Below, one piece after another: positions 24,701-38,017 of a stretch of 64,000 nt of DNA. The stretch's first letter is position 1. The number at the start of each line of letters is the position of its first letter. The position numbers and the translations under genes are program-made. Below the pieces are notes generated by a model. It saw only the letters and a program-made list of their open reading frames with translations, was not told the DNA's origin and ran no database searches. This DNA is from Periglandula ipomoeae IasaF13 (taxonomy: Eukaryota > Ascomycota > Sordariomycetes > Hypocreales > Clavicipitaceae), in contig AFRD01000006.1 in assembly GCA_000222875.2 (NCBI GenBank), forward strand, positions 124,001-188,000, given 5' to 3'.

Positions 24701-27700
24701 CGGATGGCGGACGTACATACTGTAGTATGCATCTGCAAGCTCTCTGTGCCCACGTCGAGTGCTGGATTTCCGGCATGGGCCTTGGCTGGAATCCCAAAGA
24801 GATGCTGCGATCAAGATGACTTGTCGGCGGCAACCAAATTAGAAGCGGCCGCAATGCTACCGCCTCCTGTGGTTGGAGGTGCAGAACATACAGTGAAGGT
24901 GTCTTTGACGGACAACTCAGCACTGTATGTGTGTATATGCAATACAGTACAGCACCAGATCCTTGTGCTCAAGTCCAAGTTGTGGCCTGTCTCGGGCGAC
25001 GCCCTGTGAGGTGCAGCGTGACGCACCTGCATTGGAGTTTCCAGCCGGAAGCTGCATGTTGCTCATGGCACAGATGCAAGCGAAAAGAGCAACATTTGCT
25101 GTTATGGCTGTACCATCAGACGAAACACGGAGCTGAGCTGAGCAAAAATGCTGTTGTGCGACACTCGTGGTCAGACTACGCGTCTGTTGGACGATGACAT
25201 GGTTCGGCAATGGAGGCGGCATGGCTGCAAAATGTCAGAAACTGGGCAGCATGGAGGATTCTAGATTTCCCGGTGTACCAGCATCACAAAGTTGCCATGC
25301 ATCTTCGATTCAGGTACCCGCTACGAATTCGATCTGACAGCTGCAACAGCGTTTGAGCGCAGCCGCAGGTACTGGATACTTCTGGCCTCAACCAGGCACA
25401 CGACCAGCTGGCCAACCTCGATGGTGCCAGGTGCCAACACTGCACCCTTGGCCTTTGAGATCACTTGCACTTTCCGTGGCAGTGCTCAGGTCAAATACGG
25501 CTGGATGCCTTTTGTCATCACGAATTCAACGGCGGCTTGGCCAACGCAGGCATTTAATACGACCTTGGGAGCTAGAATGCACGTCATAGTTTGGATCCAA
25601 CATCAAGGACCTCGCAGCGACCACACGCCTTCTCGACCACTCTGTTCAAAGCTGGCTGCTATATAGACATTTATGGTCTCCCAGGACATGCGATTTCACG
25701 GCGGGAAGCGTCGCGCAAGCAAAGACCATGGACATTGCCATGCTCTCACACAACCAAACCAGCAAGCAAGTGCAAGTATTCCCTGGTTGAGCTCGTGAGC
25801 ACAATCCCTGCTGGCCGACTGTCGATCCCTTCCACACACGATCATCTGGGCCACTGCTGTTGTCAACCTACACTCCGTAGCACAGAGCACTAGCTCGTCG
25901 GCCTATTACTGACTCCTCGTCTCTTCCCTTTGCCCTCCAAGATCGAAACTAAGCACATGCACACCCATCTCGCGTCAGCCGCTCGACATTGTTGCTTTTC
26001 CTGCCCCTTAAACACCGTCCGAGCTGGAGAAGATGGTTCAGGACGGCCAAGATCTATACTAGCAGCTCATCAGTGAATGGGATGTATTGCTGTCTCGAAC
26101 TCCAATACTACTACATCAAATCGTACGATACCAATTACTACCAAATCCATACAGTATCAGTAGATTGCTCTCGGAGGGATTTGTCATCAAAAGCGCTTGC
26201 TCTGCATCTATTTACAGTACTTGTACTTAACACCGACTAGCATACATACTTGATTCTTGGAATTAAGGTCCTGCCCTGCCTAGCTAGTGCTCTCGAAAGA
26301 AGGACGATCCACGACCTGTTGAATCATTTCTACTCTTCTCCTACAGATATCGACTTGTCTCGAACCTCCATCTGATACTAGCGCCGCTGCCCTGGTCCAG
26401 GTTGAGTGTGGTGGATCTCGCATCTCTGTGGGTTTTGCAATCAGCATCTTGGTCACTATGTGCTTTCGGACCAAATTTCATCATCAATCATCAATGGAGC
26501 CATGAATGGACGAGATGAAGTTGCAGCGTTTTGGTTTGCCTCAATCATGTTCGGTAATGCACTATGCAACTCCAAAAACCCAGCTTCGCACCACAGCCTC
26601 AATCTCGAATCCACGATTTAACTTGCTTTCCAGCTGCAGGTTTGGTTTCCGGCCCCCCCAATGTCGCATGGAGAATGTCTCCGAGCCAGCTGACGCTAAT
26701 CTGGTCCGGTAAACGTCTGGTCACGTCAGTCAGAGACAACCGTAAGCTGGCACTGAGATAATAAGATGCAAGATTAGTTGACTGCTCTCTACAACCATGC
26801 CAGGCGAGCGGCCGGGATGCTGACCGCCGCCAATCGTCTCCATCTGGTTTCCGTTTGTCTCGTCAGTTGGTGCTGCTGGATCTTTGTTATTTCCTATATT
26901 CGCCCCAGAGCCCACAACCCGCCTGAGGAGGCATCATTGTTGAATCATTTGTGCTCTTGCTCTTGCTCTCGCTCTTGCTTTTTAGCATTGCTCTGCCCTC
27001 CACCACTCCCCTCCCCTTCCCCTCCCCTCGACTGCCCATCCTTTTTCTCTTCCTCTTCCAATTTGTTCTAATTGATCTTCTATCTTTATTCGTGCATTGG
27101 GCTGTGGGAATTCACTCAATATCATTTGGTTCAGCCTGCTCCTACTCTGCGTGCCCTCGACTTCGCCCAGCCTAGCCCAAGTGCGAGACGCCTGGTATTA
27201 TTATCCACCCGCCGTGGCGGCAGTCTGGTGTGCGTGCGCTGGGTCCTGAGGCTGCCATCGCCCTAATAAAACGCCACCAGCAGCGGGTGTGTCACTGTCC
27301 TCCTCCGGCTGTGCAGTCATTGATCCTGCCACTGCCACTTACTTGAGCCTTGTTGCCACTCAACGTCAGGCGCTCGAGACAATTGCCCCGTCCGCGTCCC
27401 CATCCCAGTCCTAGGTGCGGCCTCAGCCCCAGTTCCCGGCACTGCGGGCTTCTTCGACTTACAGCAACGTCAGGGCTCGCACTTCTCTGCTCCCCCCGTA
27501 TCCTCTCGTACCTACCTAGAGGTACCTTTTGCCCCCCCCCCTTGTGTCCTAGGCTGCCCTGTCTCCTGGCTCAGGGTCCTTTTCTTCCGCATTCTCACCT
27601 TTACCGCCACTCTTGGGGCCGCTGACGTGCGTTTGTCTGCTTTTGGATCCCAATTGTCCTCGAGCGCAACCTCCATTTCCCTTTCTTCTCCTCTTTCCCC

Positions 27701-27983
27701 ATCTTCATCAGCAGCTCCAATTCTGGACTGTTGCCAATCTTTCGACAACTAGGTTCCTCTCCCTGTCCATAGGTGACACCATCGACGGCCCATCGCCGAT
27801 ATAAGTGTTCGCCAGTTTCTGCTCCGATTCTGTCCTTGCGATCCAGCCGCCTTGCTTCCGAGAGCCTACGAACGATGTATTAGCCATGATCCCATAATCT
27901 CCAATCCGACTGGGATCGCGTTTATTTGTGACTGAAAAGCAGGCTGGTCACTTGCTTCGTTACGATTCCAGATTCGAATACTC
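21760..27983. other. 6.2-kb gene-free interval
   Basis: I read both strands and found no frame with a recognisable protein signature. The interval contains an 18-nt T run at about 22950-22967, two repeated ctcttg-type tracts at 26945-26990, and a strongly C/T-rich stretch at about 26990-27800 that is probably promoter and 5' leader of the phosphatase gene. Decayed genes or long non-coding RNAs could be present but cannot be supported from sequence alone. Confidence 0.4.
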
Positions 27984-30913
27984 ATGCATGATTCTAAAAG
28001 CGGCGCACGTACGTCGCCAGTCCAGTACAAGATGAAGACGCAATCACGACATTCGCCTGCTGCCACGACTCCGTACCATCCTCACAACCATGGCTCACGC
28101 TCGCACAGGGTGACCAAATCTACGACTTCACCGGCGACGTCGCCTAGAGCCCCCTACTCCGTCGGTCAAAATTACCCCCCAATGCTGTCGCCAACCGTCA
28201 ATGCTGATGTCGGACGGGCACCGAGCCCTAACTACTTCGGTCTCGTCATCGAGTCTGGCAATGATCCCAGGGATTCGTCTGGCTTAGCAAACCATAATTG
28301 GAGTCCAAGCTCGTCTGTCAAATCATTCGGCGCCGCACTTCCGAAGCCGGTTACGCTGGAGTCTAACTCTGATTTTGAAGCCTTCAAGAAGGCGGCCGAC
28401 TTGAACAGGGGGAAGTCTTTTTCTCTTGCGACCTCACAAGCTATGCCGCCTACCTCACACCTTACACCGTCACGGCCTCGTCCACCAAGATGGCATACGT
28501 TCAACAGTGACACGGGATCTGATGCTTCCTTTCCCAAGTCTGTCAGTGCCCTGAAAGGTCGCTCCGCAAAAAAGGGGGAGGCAGACCGCGACAGCCTCCA
28601 CGACTCAGCCTACGTATCTTCAGACTCAAAACGCAACTCAGAATCCTCTATTCGCCCACCTCAGATTACGGGTATGCTACCGTTCGAATCTCCAGGCCAG
28701 ATGGAAACTCCGACGCAGCTGCCTATGTTTCCGCGACAAGATGCAAATGACTCCCGCTTGTCGCTACATTTGCCAAACGTTGACCCTCCCTCGCCACAGA
28801 TGGGGGATTTGAGCCGGGCTGCAACTTTGCCGCCAAAATTGGATCCAACCACGCCTACGATGATGTCTGGTGAAGAACTCAAAGATTTGATCGAGAATGT
28901 CGGGCAGGACAAGATTTTACTACTGGACATACGATCGTCGCAGAGCTTCGCCCAGTCTCGCATCCGAGGAGCATTGAACCTCTGCATCCCCACCACACTG
29001 CTGAAGAGGGCAACGTTCAACATTCAAAAACTCCAGCAAACCTTTCAGGGCAACCTGGACTCGGAACAGTTCTCCAAGTGGCGTGAAATGGGGTGGATCA
29101 TTGTCTATGACGCCCACGCCTCTGACAAGCGTGATGCTGTTACTGCGCAGAATATGATCAAGAAGTTTACTAACGAGGGCTACAATGGCAAAACTGCCAT
29201 CCTTCGGGGTGGATTCTCCATGTTCCACACTTCTTTTCCGAGGCTCGTCGACAAGGGTTCCGGCTCGCAATCATCCGCTCAGCAGGGCAATAGAGTCACC
29301 AAAGATGGCGGCAACCTCGCACCTGTCATCGGCGGCGTCAGCCTACCTACACTGCAGAACGACCATAATCCTTTCTTCTCTAACATCAGACAGAACATGG
29401 ACCTGGCAGACGGTGTGGGGCAATTTGACATTGCACGTCCGCAAGATTTGGACTCTCCTCTGCTGCTCTCATGGATTCGTGATGCATCTTCCGAGGCGGA
29501 TCACGGCAAGAAGGTCTCAAATAAGTTTCTCAATATCGAGCTGGACGAGCAGTCGCGTATGCGGACTGCGTATGCCGCCTTTAACCCGAACCAGAAAACG
29601 GAGTGCAAGTTCCAGCTGTCGGGAGTTGAAAAGGGAACGAAGAACCGCTACAAGGACATCCTACCGTTTGAGCACGCCAGGGTACGACTGCAAGGCTCGC
29701 ATGATGGATCTTGCGACTACGTGAATGCCAGTCACTTATCTGCAACGAGGAGCAACAAACGCTATATTGCCTCCCAGGGACCGTTACCTGCCACTTTCGA
29801 GGTGAGCCTTCTCCCCCGCTTCAATACGTGCCATTTACAATAAATGCAATAAGCTGACTTCTGTAGGACTTCTGGTCGGTGATTTGGGAGCAAGATGTAC
29901 GTGTCATTGTCATGTTGACCGCGGAGAGCGAGGGTGGCCAGTTGAAATGTCACCCGTATTGGAAAGGCCGAGACTTTGGACCCATCAAGCTTAAGGCACT
30001 GTCGGAGAAGAAAGCCTCCTTAGACATTGATAAGCATCGATCAGACTCGAACTCGACGCCATCAGCATCATCCACTCATGAATTCGCGCGAAGGAGAGCA
30101 AATATGACAACGAGCTTCCAGTCACCAACACAGACTACCCCCGGACCCAAAAGCTCGGATGCGCCTTATGTGACGATCCGAAAGTTCGCCCTATCGCACG
30201 CTGCGCACCCATTCGCTCCGATGCGAGAAATTACCCATCTTCACTTTTCCGCATGGCCTGACTTCGGCACACCAGCGCAGCCCTCTCATTTGTTGGCTCT
30301 AGTTGAATTGGCGAACGTAATGCAGCGAGCCGCGATGCCAGTCGAGATGTCAGCAATTGTCGGCTCGAAAGTGCCGACTATCGATTCAATTCCCGTCACC
30401 TGGTATGATGAGCCGGAGCAGGATGCTCAATCACGGCCGATGCTGGTTCACTGTTCTGCTGGATGCGGCCGAACAGGGGCTTTCTGCACGGTTGACAGCG
30501 TCATCGACATGCTCAAGCGTCAGCGACAAGCCAACCTCGCTGCGAGCCGATCTCGTGACAAGGATGACGATGTATCCATGGACAACTCTGACGAATCCAT
30601 CTCGCCCATGACGCAGCAGAACTCCGTGTCCAAGGGTTTCTTCGACCGGGGCACTGGTGGTCACAACGCGACCTGGGAATCAACTGACATTGACACAAGC
30701 TGGTTGCAAGACGATGGAGTCGATCTGATTCAGAAGACGGTCCAGGATTTCAGAGAGCAACGACTGAGCATGGTACAGACTCTTCGTCAGTATGTACTTT
30801 GCTATGAAACCATTCTTGAATGGCTGAACAGAATGCAAGACAGAGCATCAAATGGAGTCACGATGTCTGGACGAATGCGAAGCGGCAGCCTTCAGCAAGT
30901 TCGACAGTCGTAA
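27984..30913 (+). CDS. Rhodanese-like + protein tyrosine phosphatase (Pyp1/Pyp2-type MAPK phosphatase)
   Basis: Two exons, 27984-29801 and 29867-30913, give 954 residues. The intron starts gtgagc, ends ctgtag and joins FE to DFWSVIWEQDV. The first 290 or so residues are Ser/Pro-rich and disordered. A rhodanese-like domain follows at about 297-420 (ILLLDIRSSQSFAQSRIRGALN); its active-site loop lacks the usual Cys as far as I can see, fitting a docking role. A classical PTP domain spans about 500-920: Lys-recognition segment NRYKDILPF, WPD loop HFSAWPDFGTP near 736, and the P-loop HCSAGCGRTG near 801, so the catalytic Cys and Arg are present. An acidic Ser-rich insert (about 830-890) interrupts the C-terminal helices. 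Fission yeast Pyp1/Pyp2 share this layout and dephosphorylate the stress MAP kinase; I infer the same role. The long C/T-rich leader upstream fits a regulated gene. Confidence 0.9.
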
Positions 30914-32839
30914 TGAAAGGGTTTGGAAACGGTCACATTCGCGGAACGGTGGAACCTGGCCGAGTCGAGTAGGCAGTCGGCAAAATGCCGTATCATCGAT
31001 AGTAATCAGTCAACCAACAAATCGCACGACTACTATTTATCAGTCGTGCGCCCTCAGTGCTTGCACACACAGAGATACAACACCTACATAAACCAACACC
31101 TACGCGTGCGATATGCATGTACACGAAAGCGATGCGAACAAGAAACGGATTTGGGTAATCATTCGGAGCACGCCGATTCAGCATAAGAAGATTGGCCTCC
31201 GTGGGAACGGCGTTTGGGTTTGATTGGATCAGAAATTCATATCTGGGCCGCTTGCATGACACGATGGAAGTGGAAGACATAAAGCACATATGGGCGGAAC
31301 GATGGCGAGTTCACAACCGCTGACAATGGAGTACATGAGGATATGGTCACGATACGGGCGAGTCAGGCAAGGAGCCGCCTACGACCTGTGTAGCAGTTTT
31401 AGCTTTAGCAGCAATTCAGCATATGATACTCCTTCAATGCCGGTATTGGTGTCATGTGAAGTGAGTGTATTGGTCCGAGTCTTTAGTTTTACGGCGGCCA
31501 CGTTGATCATGTCGCAGACCAGGTTCTGCAGCTACATGCTTGCCTTCTGCAGAGACCGATTATCACTCTCAATTGTATTGCACCGGGCAGAGTGAATGCC
31601 CAACTGCGCCGACCACCTGCAGTGTGACTAGTGCAGTGATGCAAAGGCATGCAAAGGCAGACTGGGACTCCATCGATTCCTACTCGGCGGCGCCCGAGGG
31701 ATTACCTCATCCGGCGCATTGTTTGGATCATGAACACATGAGTGACATGCAACGTTGGGTCCCGGTGTGTGCTGTATGCATTGTCATGACGGAGTACAGT
31801 GTGATTGTTTGCTTATTGAGCAACGTCCATGCTAATCTCCGTTTTCTGTCTCCATCTCCTCCCGCATTCCCCGGGCTCGTCATTATGAAGACGGTGCAAG
31901 TTTGTCTGGCCCCACCTATTTGAAACTGGAAGCTTCCAGGATGGCAGGAATGGCAGGTGGCAGAAGCAGTCTGGTGCTGCCAGGCGTCTTCTCCCATCCC
32001 CCGCCAAACCATCCCAGTCGAGACAAAACAAGGCAAAGTCAGAACAAGACAAGATAAGTCCTATCCTGTTCTGACTCAACCTCGTCGCCGCTGTTTGGGT
32101 CATGTGCAGCCTGGTGGTACGGTATTATCGCCCATCGCCCATTGCCCGCCATCCGCCATCCACCATCCACCATCAATAAGCTCCCGTCTTGACGATTCCG
32201 TTTCCCGTACTTTGTATCGCCGCCGAGCTCCAACCTCCTACTTTCCATCCACCGACTCCTGCGTGCATGACCGCTAGTGGCGTTTCTGCACGGTAAACTA
32301 GCTTTCCCCAGTGTTTCCGTCTTAGAGTTTCCATTATTGCCTTTGGTCGCGGAGCCTTCTCCTTCTATTCCGCAAACAATCCTTTTCTTGGCCCTCAATC
32401 CTATTGTGTCGACATCAATCTGTGGGTGGGCGCGAGTTGGCGGACAAACCACCCCCGCTGGGGTATTTGGAGAGCGCGACGCTGCGACATCAACAGTGAC
32501 GTGACGTGTAGGCGGGCTGCTGAAGACGTCTGCCTGACCATCTCTTTTTTTTTTCCCACGACGTGGCACGACAACTAACCAGCGACGTCGACGTCGACAC
32601 GAGGCTCGAACATCCGGCTTGAACAGCGATAACCCTGCTTATTGTTCTGTGCGTTCGCACACACAGGCGACGGTGAACTGACTCGTCGCTGCGGCTGGAG
32701 CCGCAAACGGTTGCGCCACCACCCAACACTCACACTCGGGTTTCTTGCGAATGCCCGCCCGATCGATTCCCTTTTCTCAAAACCAACCTCCACCGCTGTG
32801 CAGAACGGCTTGCACAGCGACTGCAAGTTGAACCAAATC
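30914..32839. other. intergenic, promoter/leader of the TCP11-like gene
   Basis: No gene was recognised. From 32100 to 32839 the sequence is C/T-rich leader. The frame of the following gene is open upstream of its ATG back to about 32642, but it contains no earlier in-frame ATG. Confidence 0.45.
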
Positions 32840-35800
32840 ATGATGCGTCGACCCTCTACCGATCTCACGGAGCCCTCGCGCAATCTTGAAGAATCCAACG
32901 GCTCCCCTTCCGACGAGGCAACAGCCATGGATGTAGACCTTGCGATGCCACCTGCCGAAGATGACGTGCTCGAGCAGGATAACCGAATCTACACGCCGCC
33001 GCCCCGAGTAGCGGCTCGTTTCTATCGACCATCGCAAGCTCGCCGCCGGGACTCGGCTGCTTCATCGCGACGAAATTCCATATCTTCTGTGCACTCGCGC
33101 TGCTCGTCGATCCAACACTCGGCTGCGCACGATGACGCCGAGCAAAGCAAATATGTCGCACAACACCTGCGGAGAGCCTCATTCCTCGAGGACCGACGAG
33201 CTCGTCTCGCTGACAGAGCAGCCCACGCAGAAAAGGTGCGCCTCCGTGCCGCGCTGGCCAAGGCTACTCCCCGTGGCCCAACGGCTTCCGAGGAGCGCGC
33301 TCTGGCTGCGCAGCAGGCTCGAGAGCGCAACCTGGCGGAGATTGTCGCCACATGCGCAGAGGAGGTCAGAAAGGCTAAACAAGTGGCGGAGCTCACCAAG
33401 GAGAGGAGAGAGCAGGAGATTGCCAAGATGCGCGCTCAGATCGAAGAGCGCATGGCAGAGGCAGAGAGGAGGAGGAGGGAAGAGCTCCGGACCAAGAATG
33501 CCACGAAACGAACCCGTGGCCAGAGCGTCATGGCCAGGAAGCCGAATGATGGCTCGTCGCAAACCAAAGAGGACGGCAAAACTAGCCTGTCCGAGGATGC
33601 CGCGGTAGCACGTATTCAAGGCTGGTGGCGGGGATGCGCAAGACGGCGCATCATTCACGAATTTAGCAGCCTCGGCTGGTCCGTTGATGGTATTAGAGAC
33701 ACTTCATTCGATACTGTTGTGGAGCTTTTGGCGCAGGAAAAGGTTCTTGTTATTACAGCGAGATTATTACGTATCTGTGGCCTACAAGAAGGGAAAACAG
33801 GCTCGGTGGATGAGATGGCTGCTGTGCGCACTTTCTTGAGTGCTTTCCTCATCTTGGGTCACCCAAATCAGGTATTAAGCAACAAGAATGAGAACGGAGC
33901 AGACGAGGAGCTGGATGATGCCATGGCCACCCACAGGTTACCTAGCACAGATCTGGCAAACCCACAACTTCAGGACCTAGTTGGCAAGGCCAAGGATTTA
34001 CTCGTCAACTTTGAGAATATTCTCGCCAGACTGACCGCTTCCAATCGATACACGATGCCCCCGGCACTCAAACATACGCTTCCGGAATCATATGCTGTCT
34101 TCTACAATGCGTTCATTGCATGGAAGTCTCGGGATTCAAATGCCCTTATAGAGGTGATGCTGATGCAATTTGTTGAGTTGGATGCCATTTTCCAGACTGT
34201 CAAGGACACAACAGATGACGTGGCGGCGGCACTGTACCGCCAGAGTATTCAGGACAGTCAGCTCATGCTTATTGTGCGAATCAAGAAGCTGGCGGGCGCC
34301 GAGAAGGGCAAGAAACTCATTTTCAAAGCGGTCAGCGAAGCAAGAAAGTCTCGCAAGTCGAAGAAACAAACAGGAGATACCAAGCCGCGTGTGGCCGAAG
34401 GCTCTGCGGGTGACGATGCGACTGCGACTGCCTCAAGTCTGGTGTCAAGCGATTCGCCACCACTGTTTACGCCTCCAGCGACCCCTCTGGGACGCACCGA
34501 GAGCAAGCCAGTGGTGGTCAAGACGGGGCTCAATGGCTTGCTCCCAGACAATCGTGTTGTGGTGCATGAGCTGGCTATCAATAAGGAGTATCAGATTCCT
34601 TCGCACGAATACGTGGAGCAACAGGCTGTATTGGCGAGACCGCTGTACATGCAGATGCGAGTGGCCGTGGCAGAGAACGATACGGAAGCCCAGTTCAGGT
34701 ATTTTATCCTCATGGCGGGCAACATCAGGGACAAGCTGCAGCGGCTTCTGAAACCCGGAAACTCCATTTACAACCTGATCGGCGAGATTCTCGATCCCGA
34801 AATGGCTGAGAGACAGTTTACGGTAGGAAACTTCTCCTATGAGAAGTTCTTCACGGCCATGGGCTCGCTGCTTCCCAAGCTGTGTGCTCCGTTCCGAGAT
34901 GACCAGGTGAAAGATCTTGTGCAGAACAAGCTCGGCGATGGCGACCTGATTGATCGAGTCGAGGCACTCAACAGCTTCATCGATGTCATGCTGTGCGACT
35001 ACATCAACTACCTGCTTCGCATAGCTGCGCCGCAACTCATCGAATCTGCTGCGCAGTACGAAGCCAAGCGCTTCAATACCGACATTGTCGAAGGAAACTT
35101 GAGTCTTACCGTGGCAGAGAACGTCTGGCGCTCAGCTACTGCCAAAGTAGTGAGTGAAGCACAGAAGCGCGACCCAGAAGGCATCAACCACCCCAAATCA
35201 CAGCCCACTGCCGCTCGATTCTACGCTCAAATGCTAGTCGACGTGTTCACGCAGCCAGCACCCATCAAGGCAGACCAGATCCCCGAGATGCTCCATCTCG
35301 ACCACCGCCGCATCAACGAAGTGTCCACGACAATCCAGCGCATCGTCACAGCCGGCGCCGTCCTCCTCCAATGCAAGAACCTCCTCAAGCGCGACGTCCG
35401 CTCGCCGTGGAAAACAGAAGCCACGCGCATCATGACCGTTCTCGAAGCCAACCACTCCTCACTCGAGGCCATCCTCCAAGGAACAATGGCCGCCCTCGAA
35501 GCAGGCCGGTCCATGCCCGCCGTAACAAAGAACCATCTGAGGGCGTTGGTGACCAAGGTCCTCAAGGCCAGTCAGGAAATGAGCTCGCAGAACGGTCCAA
35601 CAGAACCCAGAGAACCCGTTCTGCGCCTTCTTCTTACGCGTCTACGGGGTAATATCCTCGCAAGATTGGCGCCGGGGTCGGCGAGTGAAAAGGTCAAGGC
35701 GGCGAACACTGCGGGCGAGAAACTGGCCAGTTTGGGGCTCAGTGAGTTCATAGAGAAGGTGAGAGGGATAGCGGAGTTGTTAGAGAGGGTCGGCGCGGTG

Positions 35801-35866
35801 GATAGGGCTGCGCATGGGGTGTGGTGGGATGCTGTGAGCACGAAGGTGCAGCAGGAGAGGGTTTGA
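32840..35866 (+). CDS. TCP11/Sok1-like protein with IQ motif
   Basis: A single exon of 1008 residues. The start MMRRPSTD at 32840 is the first ATG of the frame. Residues 50-120 are Arg/Ser-rich. A long basic coiled coil occupies about 125-230 (EEVRKAKQVAELTKERREQEI). An IQ-type calmodulin-binding helix lies at about 256-275 (ARIQGWWRGCARRRIIHEF). The remaining two thirds are the T-complex-protein-11 domain, with a Lys/Ser-rich linker near 490-560, followed by MQMRVAVAENDTEAQFRYFI and MLCDYINYLLRIAAPQLIES. In yeast, SOK1, a member of this family, suppresses loss of cAMP-dependent kinase when overexpressed; mammalian TCP11 acts in cAMP signalling in sperm. I infer a signalling or scaffold role. 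The absence of introns over 3 kb is mildly unusual but typical for this gene in my judgement. Confidence 0.9.
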   Translation: MMRRPSTDLTEPSRNLEESNGSPSDEATAMDVDLAMPPAEDDVLEQDNRIYTPPPRVAARFYRPSQARRRDSAASSRRNSISSVHSRCSSIQHSAAHDDAEQSKYVAQHLRRASFLEDRRARLADRAAHAEKVRLRAALAKATPRGPTASEERALAAQQARERNLAEIVATCAEEVRKAKQVAELTKERREQEIAKMRAQIEERMAEAERRRREELRTKNATKRTRGQSVMARKPNDGSSQTKEDGKTSLSEDAAVARIQGWWRGCARRRIIHEFSSLGWSVDGIRDTSFDTVVELLAQEKVLVITARLLRICGLQEGKTGSVDEMAAVRTFLSAFLILGHPNQVLSNKNENGADEELDDAMATHRLPSTDLANPQLQDLVGKAKDLLVNFENILARLTASNRYTMPPALKHTLPESYAVFYNAFIAWKSRDSNALIEVMLMQFVELDAIFQTVKDTTDDVAAALYRQSIQDSQLMLIVRIKKLAGAEKGKKLIFKAVSEARKSRKSKKQTGDTKPRVAEGSAGDDATATASSLVSSDSPPLFTPPATPLGRTESKPVVVKTGLNGLLPDNRVVVHELAINKEYQIPSHEYVEQQAVLARPLYMQMRVAVAENDTEAQFRYFILMAGNIRDKLQRLLKPGNSIYNLIGEILDPEMAERQFTVGNFSYEKFFTAMGSLLPKLCAPFRDDQVKDLVQNKLGDGDLIDRVEALNSFIDVMLCDYINYLLRIAAPQLIESAAQYEAKRFNTDIVEGNLSLTVAENVWRSATAKVVSEAQKRDPEGINHPKSQPTAARFYAQMLVDVFTQPAPIKADQIPEMLHLDHRRINEVSTTIQRIVTAGAVLLQCKNLLKRDVRSPWKTEATRIMTVLEANHSSLEAILQGTMAALEAGRSMPAVTKNHLRALVTKVLKASQEMSSQNGPTEPREPVLRLLLTRLRGNILARLAPGSASEKVKAANTAGEKLASLGLSEFIEKVRGIAELLERVGAVDRAAHGVWWDAVSTKVQQERV

Positions 35867-38017
35867 GGTCGTGAGAGGTGGGATGGTGATTTTACGATTT
35901 ATGATTTGATCATTGGGCATTTTGGGATGGGTATATTTTGATATTTTTGCTATTTGGGTTGTGTGAGATATGGCATTGTTGGCGTTTGGGAACATGGGTT
36001 GCATGGATTAATTGGGTTTTGTAAGGGAATTGGGATGGGATTGTGTGATTTGGGATGAGGTTCCTTGGGAATTTTCTTGTGATACTATGGGATTTTGCTG
36101 ATGGATTTGATTTGCTTGAATAGAATGATTCTATTGATGGGTATTTGTGTGAACACTGCGTTTTGTGTTGTAGTAGATATTGGCTGAGTACATTGAAAAA
36201 CGAGTGTTCTATACCTATGTTGTCTAGATGGGATGTAAAGCTGTTCTCACAAGCTTTGGCTTATGTGGTTGTATACAGATGATTGCGTTGCTTGAGTTGC
36301 TGTGCGAGGTCGTGGCGTTCAATTGAAGAGTATTTCTAGCATACATCGGACTGATCTAGCCGAGGGTTGTACTTTAACAGGAACGCCGAATGAATGCGAT
36401 TAGTGATTGAACTTATCCTAGCACGACACCGTGAAGAATATTCCACTGAAGCAACAATTGATCATGCCGTTACTACTATCACAATCTTTATAAATCAATT
36501 CGCAAGAAGTTGGTGCTCAGTCTGCAAATGGATGTCATCGCATGCTACGGAACTGACGCATCGCAGGCATGCCACACAGTGCAAAGTGCAGTACACAACT
36601 CAATTCGCACTCATCACGACACGCAAAAGGGGACACTCTCATCCCAAGACGACGCGCAAAATTCTCCCATCACCGCCCGTCGTGCCTCCATCCCGGCCGC
36701 AACGAGGCATTGCTGCATCGCGCATTGTATTATTACCTTGTACTTATATTTCATTCCTTCTCTGCGCCTTTTTTAAATCTCGCGGCATAGCACAGCCCGC
36801 AACGCAACTCGCTCGACCGACAGCGTCTGCGCAACAAAAGTTCCCAACCTTCCTCAGTATCCTTCCAGTGTACGTATGATATGCACCTTTGTTTCTCCTT
36901 TGATATTCGCACTACGGCAACGGCATCAAAAACGGGTACAGTAACCCGAGGCACAGATCAACAAACGTAATCGCCCACTTGCGGACATCGAAGGACCCTT
37001 TGGAAAATACGGCAATTCTGGAGGGTAACCAGCAAATCACGACCATGGCGACATGCCTGATGCGGCAACTGGGCGGTGGTGGACGAGACGCTGTGTGGAG
37101 ACGGACGGCGGTTTTGACCCGAAGCAAGGCGGCGGCGACGGCTGGCAATGGGTTTGGCACTGCAACTGCGACTGCGACTGGAGCTTGGGGTTCCGTCGAT
37201 AATGTCAGGACCAGAGTCAAAGTCAATGTCGGACGAGGAGGGAACCAGCAGGCTGCGTTTGGATCCGTGGCCAGGACACCATGGGCCAAGCAAAGGCTTT
37301 TGCAGTCGCCGTCGCCGTTACCATCACCTGCATGCCGGTCTCGTTTATCTCGATATACTTCTGCAAGGTGCGTTTAAAGCTGGCTGGTGTGTCTGACATG
37401 CCATTTTTATTTTTCCCTGTTATTTTTATGCTCCTTCGAAACGGAATTCGGCTTCTTCTGGGCAGCTGGATTGCCTCTTCGGCGCAAGTGTCGTGCCCCT
37501 CCCCCCGCTTGGGCAGCTCTGTCGTGACCTCTCATTGGCCACAGAAGCCGCTGACTGGTGCTGTCTGATCCCAGCAACCCCCGCTTTCAAAGGTCCCCCC
37601 GTCCCACTACGGCGCGGCGAACGAAGGGCATTCGGGAAGCTCAAAACAGACAAGCAGGCAATGCACTCGAACAGCTTTTCTTGGAGCTCGTGACATTGTT
37701 TTTTTTTGCGTCGTATCACAATCTGTGTCACGCAATTGGCTTGGTCCTTATTGCCCCGGGCCTAGCAATTGTTCCATACCTACATAGCACTTTCGAGCCA
37801 TTGACTGCTTGGCTAAGCTTGGCTTATCCGACTCGTTCGTCTGCCTCGGGCCCCCGTCATACCCTCACCTCACGTCACGAGCACCACTTTTATTCGACTG
37901 TCCCAATCTGGATGCCAGAGCTTCGGAACTGACTTTTCTTCTTCTTCCTCCAGCTTCATACCTTGGACACCATCGCGATTCTGCTCGGCGCACGCAAGAG
38001 CACGAAATCCTCACAAG
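35867..38017. other. 2.1-kb intergenic region upstream of the aminopeptidase gene
   Basis: The first 400 nt are T/G-rich 3' sequence of the TCP11-like gene. The rest is promoter-like. A minus-strand frame at 36912-37289 ends in a hydrophobic stretch (FVDLCLGLLYPFLMPLP) but has no further permease features, so it is not called. Confidence 0.45.

Noticed and set aside
36912..37289. Minus-strand frame with hydrophobic end resembling a transporter helix
   Set aside because: Only one hydrophobic segment, preceded by Ala/Val/Pro low complexity; no permease motifs or continuation in neighbouring frames.
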